Source: a virus. Taken from it: a stretch of DNA of 49,899 nt. The notes under the pieces are model-generated. The model saw nothing but the letters and a program-made list of their open reading frames with translations. It was not told where the DNA came from and searched no databases. The DNA is taken from the IMG/VR virus record IMGVR_UViG_3300043466_003310, positions 1-49,899 of that record, one strand, 5' to 3'. Positions 49,620 through 49,899 of the stretch are shown here, piece by piece. Position 1 is the stretch's first letter, and every line of letters starts with the position of its first letter. The position numbers and the translations under genes were made by a program.

Positions 49620-49899
49620 ATGAGTTTACAAGTAGACACAAGTAAGTGGGTAAAAGGAAAGAATTATCCGGAATGGGCAGATGAAATTGCAATAAATATA
49701 GTATCAAAAGGGTACTTACTTCCTGAGGAAGATATGTTTAAGGCATTTACAAGAGTAAGTAAAGCATCAGCTAGGAGATTAAAAAGAAAAGATTTACAGC
49801 CGTACTTCTATGAAGCTATGGTTAAAAATTGGCTATGTCTAGCGTCTCCGGTATTTTCTAATCTAGGAACAGAAAGAGGAATGCCTATTTCATGCTTTG
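49620..49899 (+). CDS. nrdA: ribonucleotide reductase class I large subunit (5' part; runs off window)
   Basis: ATG 49620 opens a frame of 93 complete residues to the window end. LQPYFYEAMVKNWLCLASPV followed by FSNLGTERGMPISCF is the start of the large-subunit core. The Cys near the end corresponds to the conserved SC position of the active-site pair. No separate ATP-cone is visible before it, so allosteric activity control may be reduced; the rest of the protein is out of view. It starts 22 nt after nrdB and is probably in the same operon. Confidence 0.9.
   Translation, partial: MSLQVDTSKWVKGKNYPEWADEIAINIVSKGYLLPEEDMFKAFTRVSKASARRLKRKDLQPYFYEAMVKNWLCLASPVFSNLGTERGMPISCF

Noticed and set aside
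1-49899. tRNA genes
   Set aside because: Intergenic gaps are short, and none shows a cloverleaf or the conserved T-arm sequence by eye.

Overview
This window looks like a contiguous late and replication region of a T4-type contractile-tailed phage. Every supported gene lies on the + strand. The DNA is AT-rich, and most start codons follow A-rich leaders with no convincing Shine-Dalgarno sequence. That is typical of Bacteroidota and their phages, so a Bacteroidota (probably aquatic, flavobacterium-like) host is my inference; nothing in the window names the host.

Layout. 1-3035: small proteins of unknown role, several sharing short amphipathic N-terminal peptides. 3117-13026: packaging and head genes (terminase 17, portal 20, unknown head-associated proteins, prohead protease 21, acidic scaffold 22, major capsid protein 23). 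13123-14850: a PhoH-type ATPase whose P-loop is split by an intein with a LAGLIDADG endonuclease. 14883-16915: a BppU-like protein, a tail fibre and a small partner. 16957-20137: neck and tail completion proteins (13, 14 and 15 type). 20143-24948: fibre and adhesin genes, including a 942-residue protein with eleven exact-length 17-residue repeats. 25026-25722: two small proteins. 25863-28241: tail sheath and tube. 29128-32754: gp26/gp51-type pair (candidate tape-measure chaperones) and tape measure. 32785-38802: baseplate and hub genes, including a hub-lysozyme fusion and a gp53-type LysM protein. 39704-49899: a divergent family A DNA polymerase, gp32-type SSB, UvsX, FEN/RNase H nuclease, gp41 helicase, NrdB and the start of NrdA.

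Five free-standing homing endonuclease genes (two HNH, three GIY-YIG) sit between these genes, concentrated around the replication genes. The most striking signal is in front of four of them. A compact leader RNA of about 85-90 nt carries two small hairpins whose 7-8 nt loops hold perfectly complementary 7-mers. The second hairpin lies inside a terminator-like stem that ends in a U-run 3-7 nt before the ATG. The loop 7-mers differ in every copy but always stay complementary, and the stems covary too. The same leader serves both HNH and GIY-YIG genes, so it behaves as a portable regulatory module.

Transcription appears to be organised by a repeated motif, (C)TATTTATA, found about 10-35 nt before most gene starts. 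It is the reverse complement of the classical T4 late promoter TATAAATA. A second recurrent motif, TTTCGTA(T/C)ATT, precedes four genes. Intrinsic terminators separate several units. I see no tRNA genes, CRISPR arrays, IS elements or minus-strand genes. No stretch over 300 bases lacks a gene.
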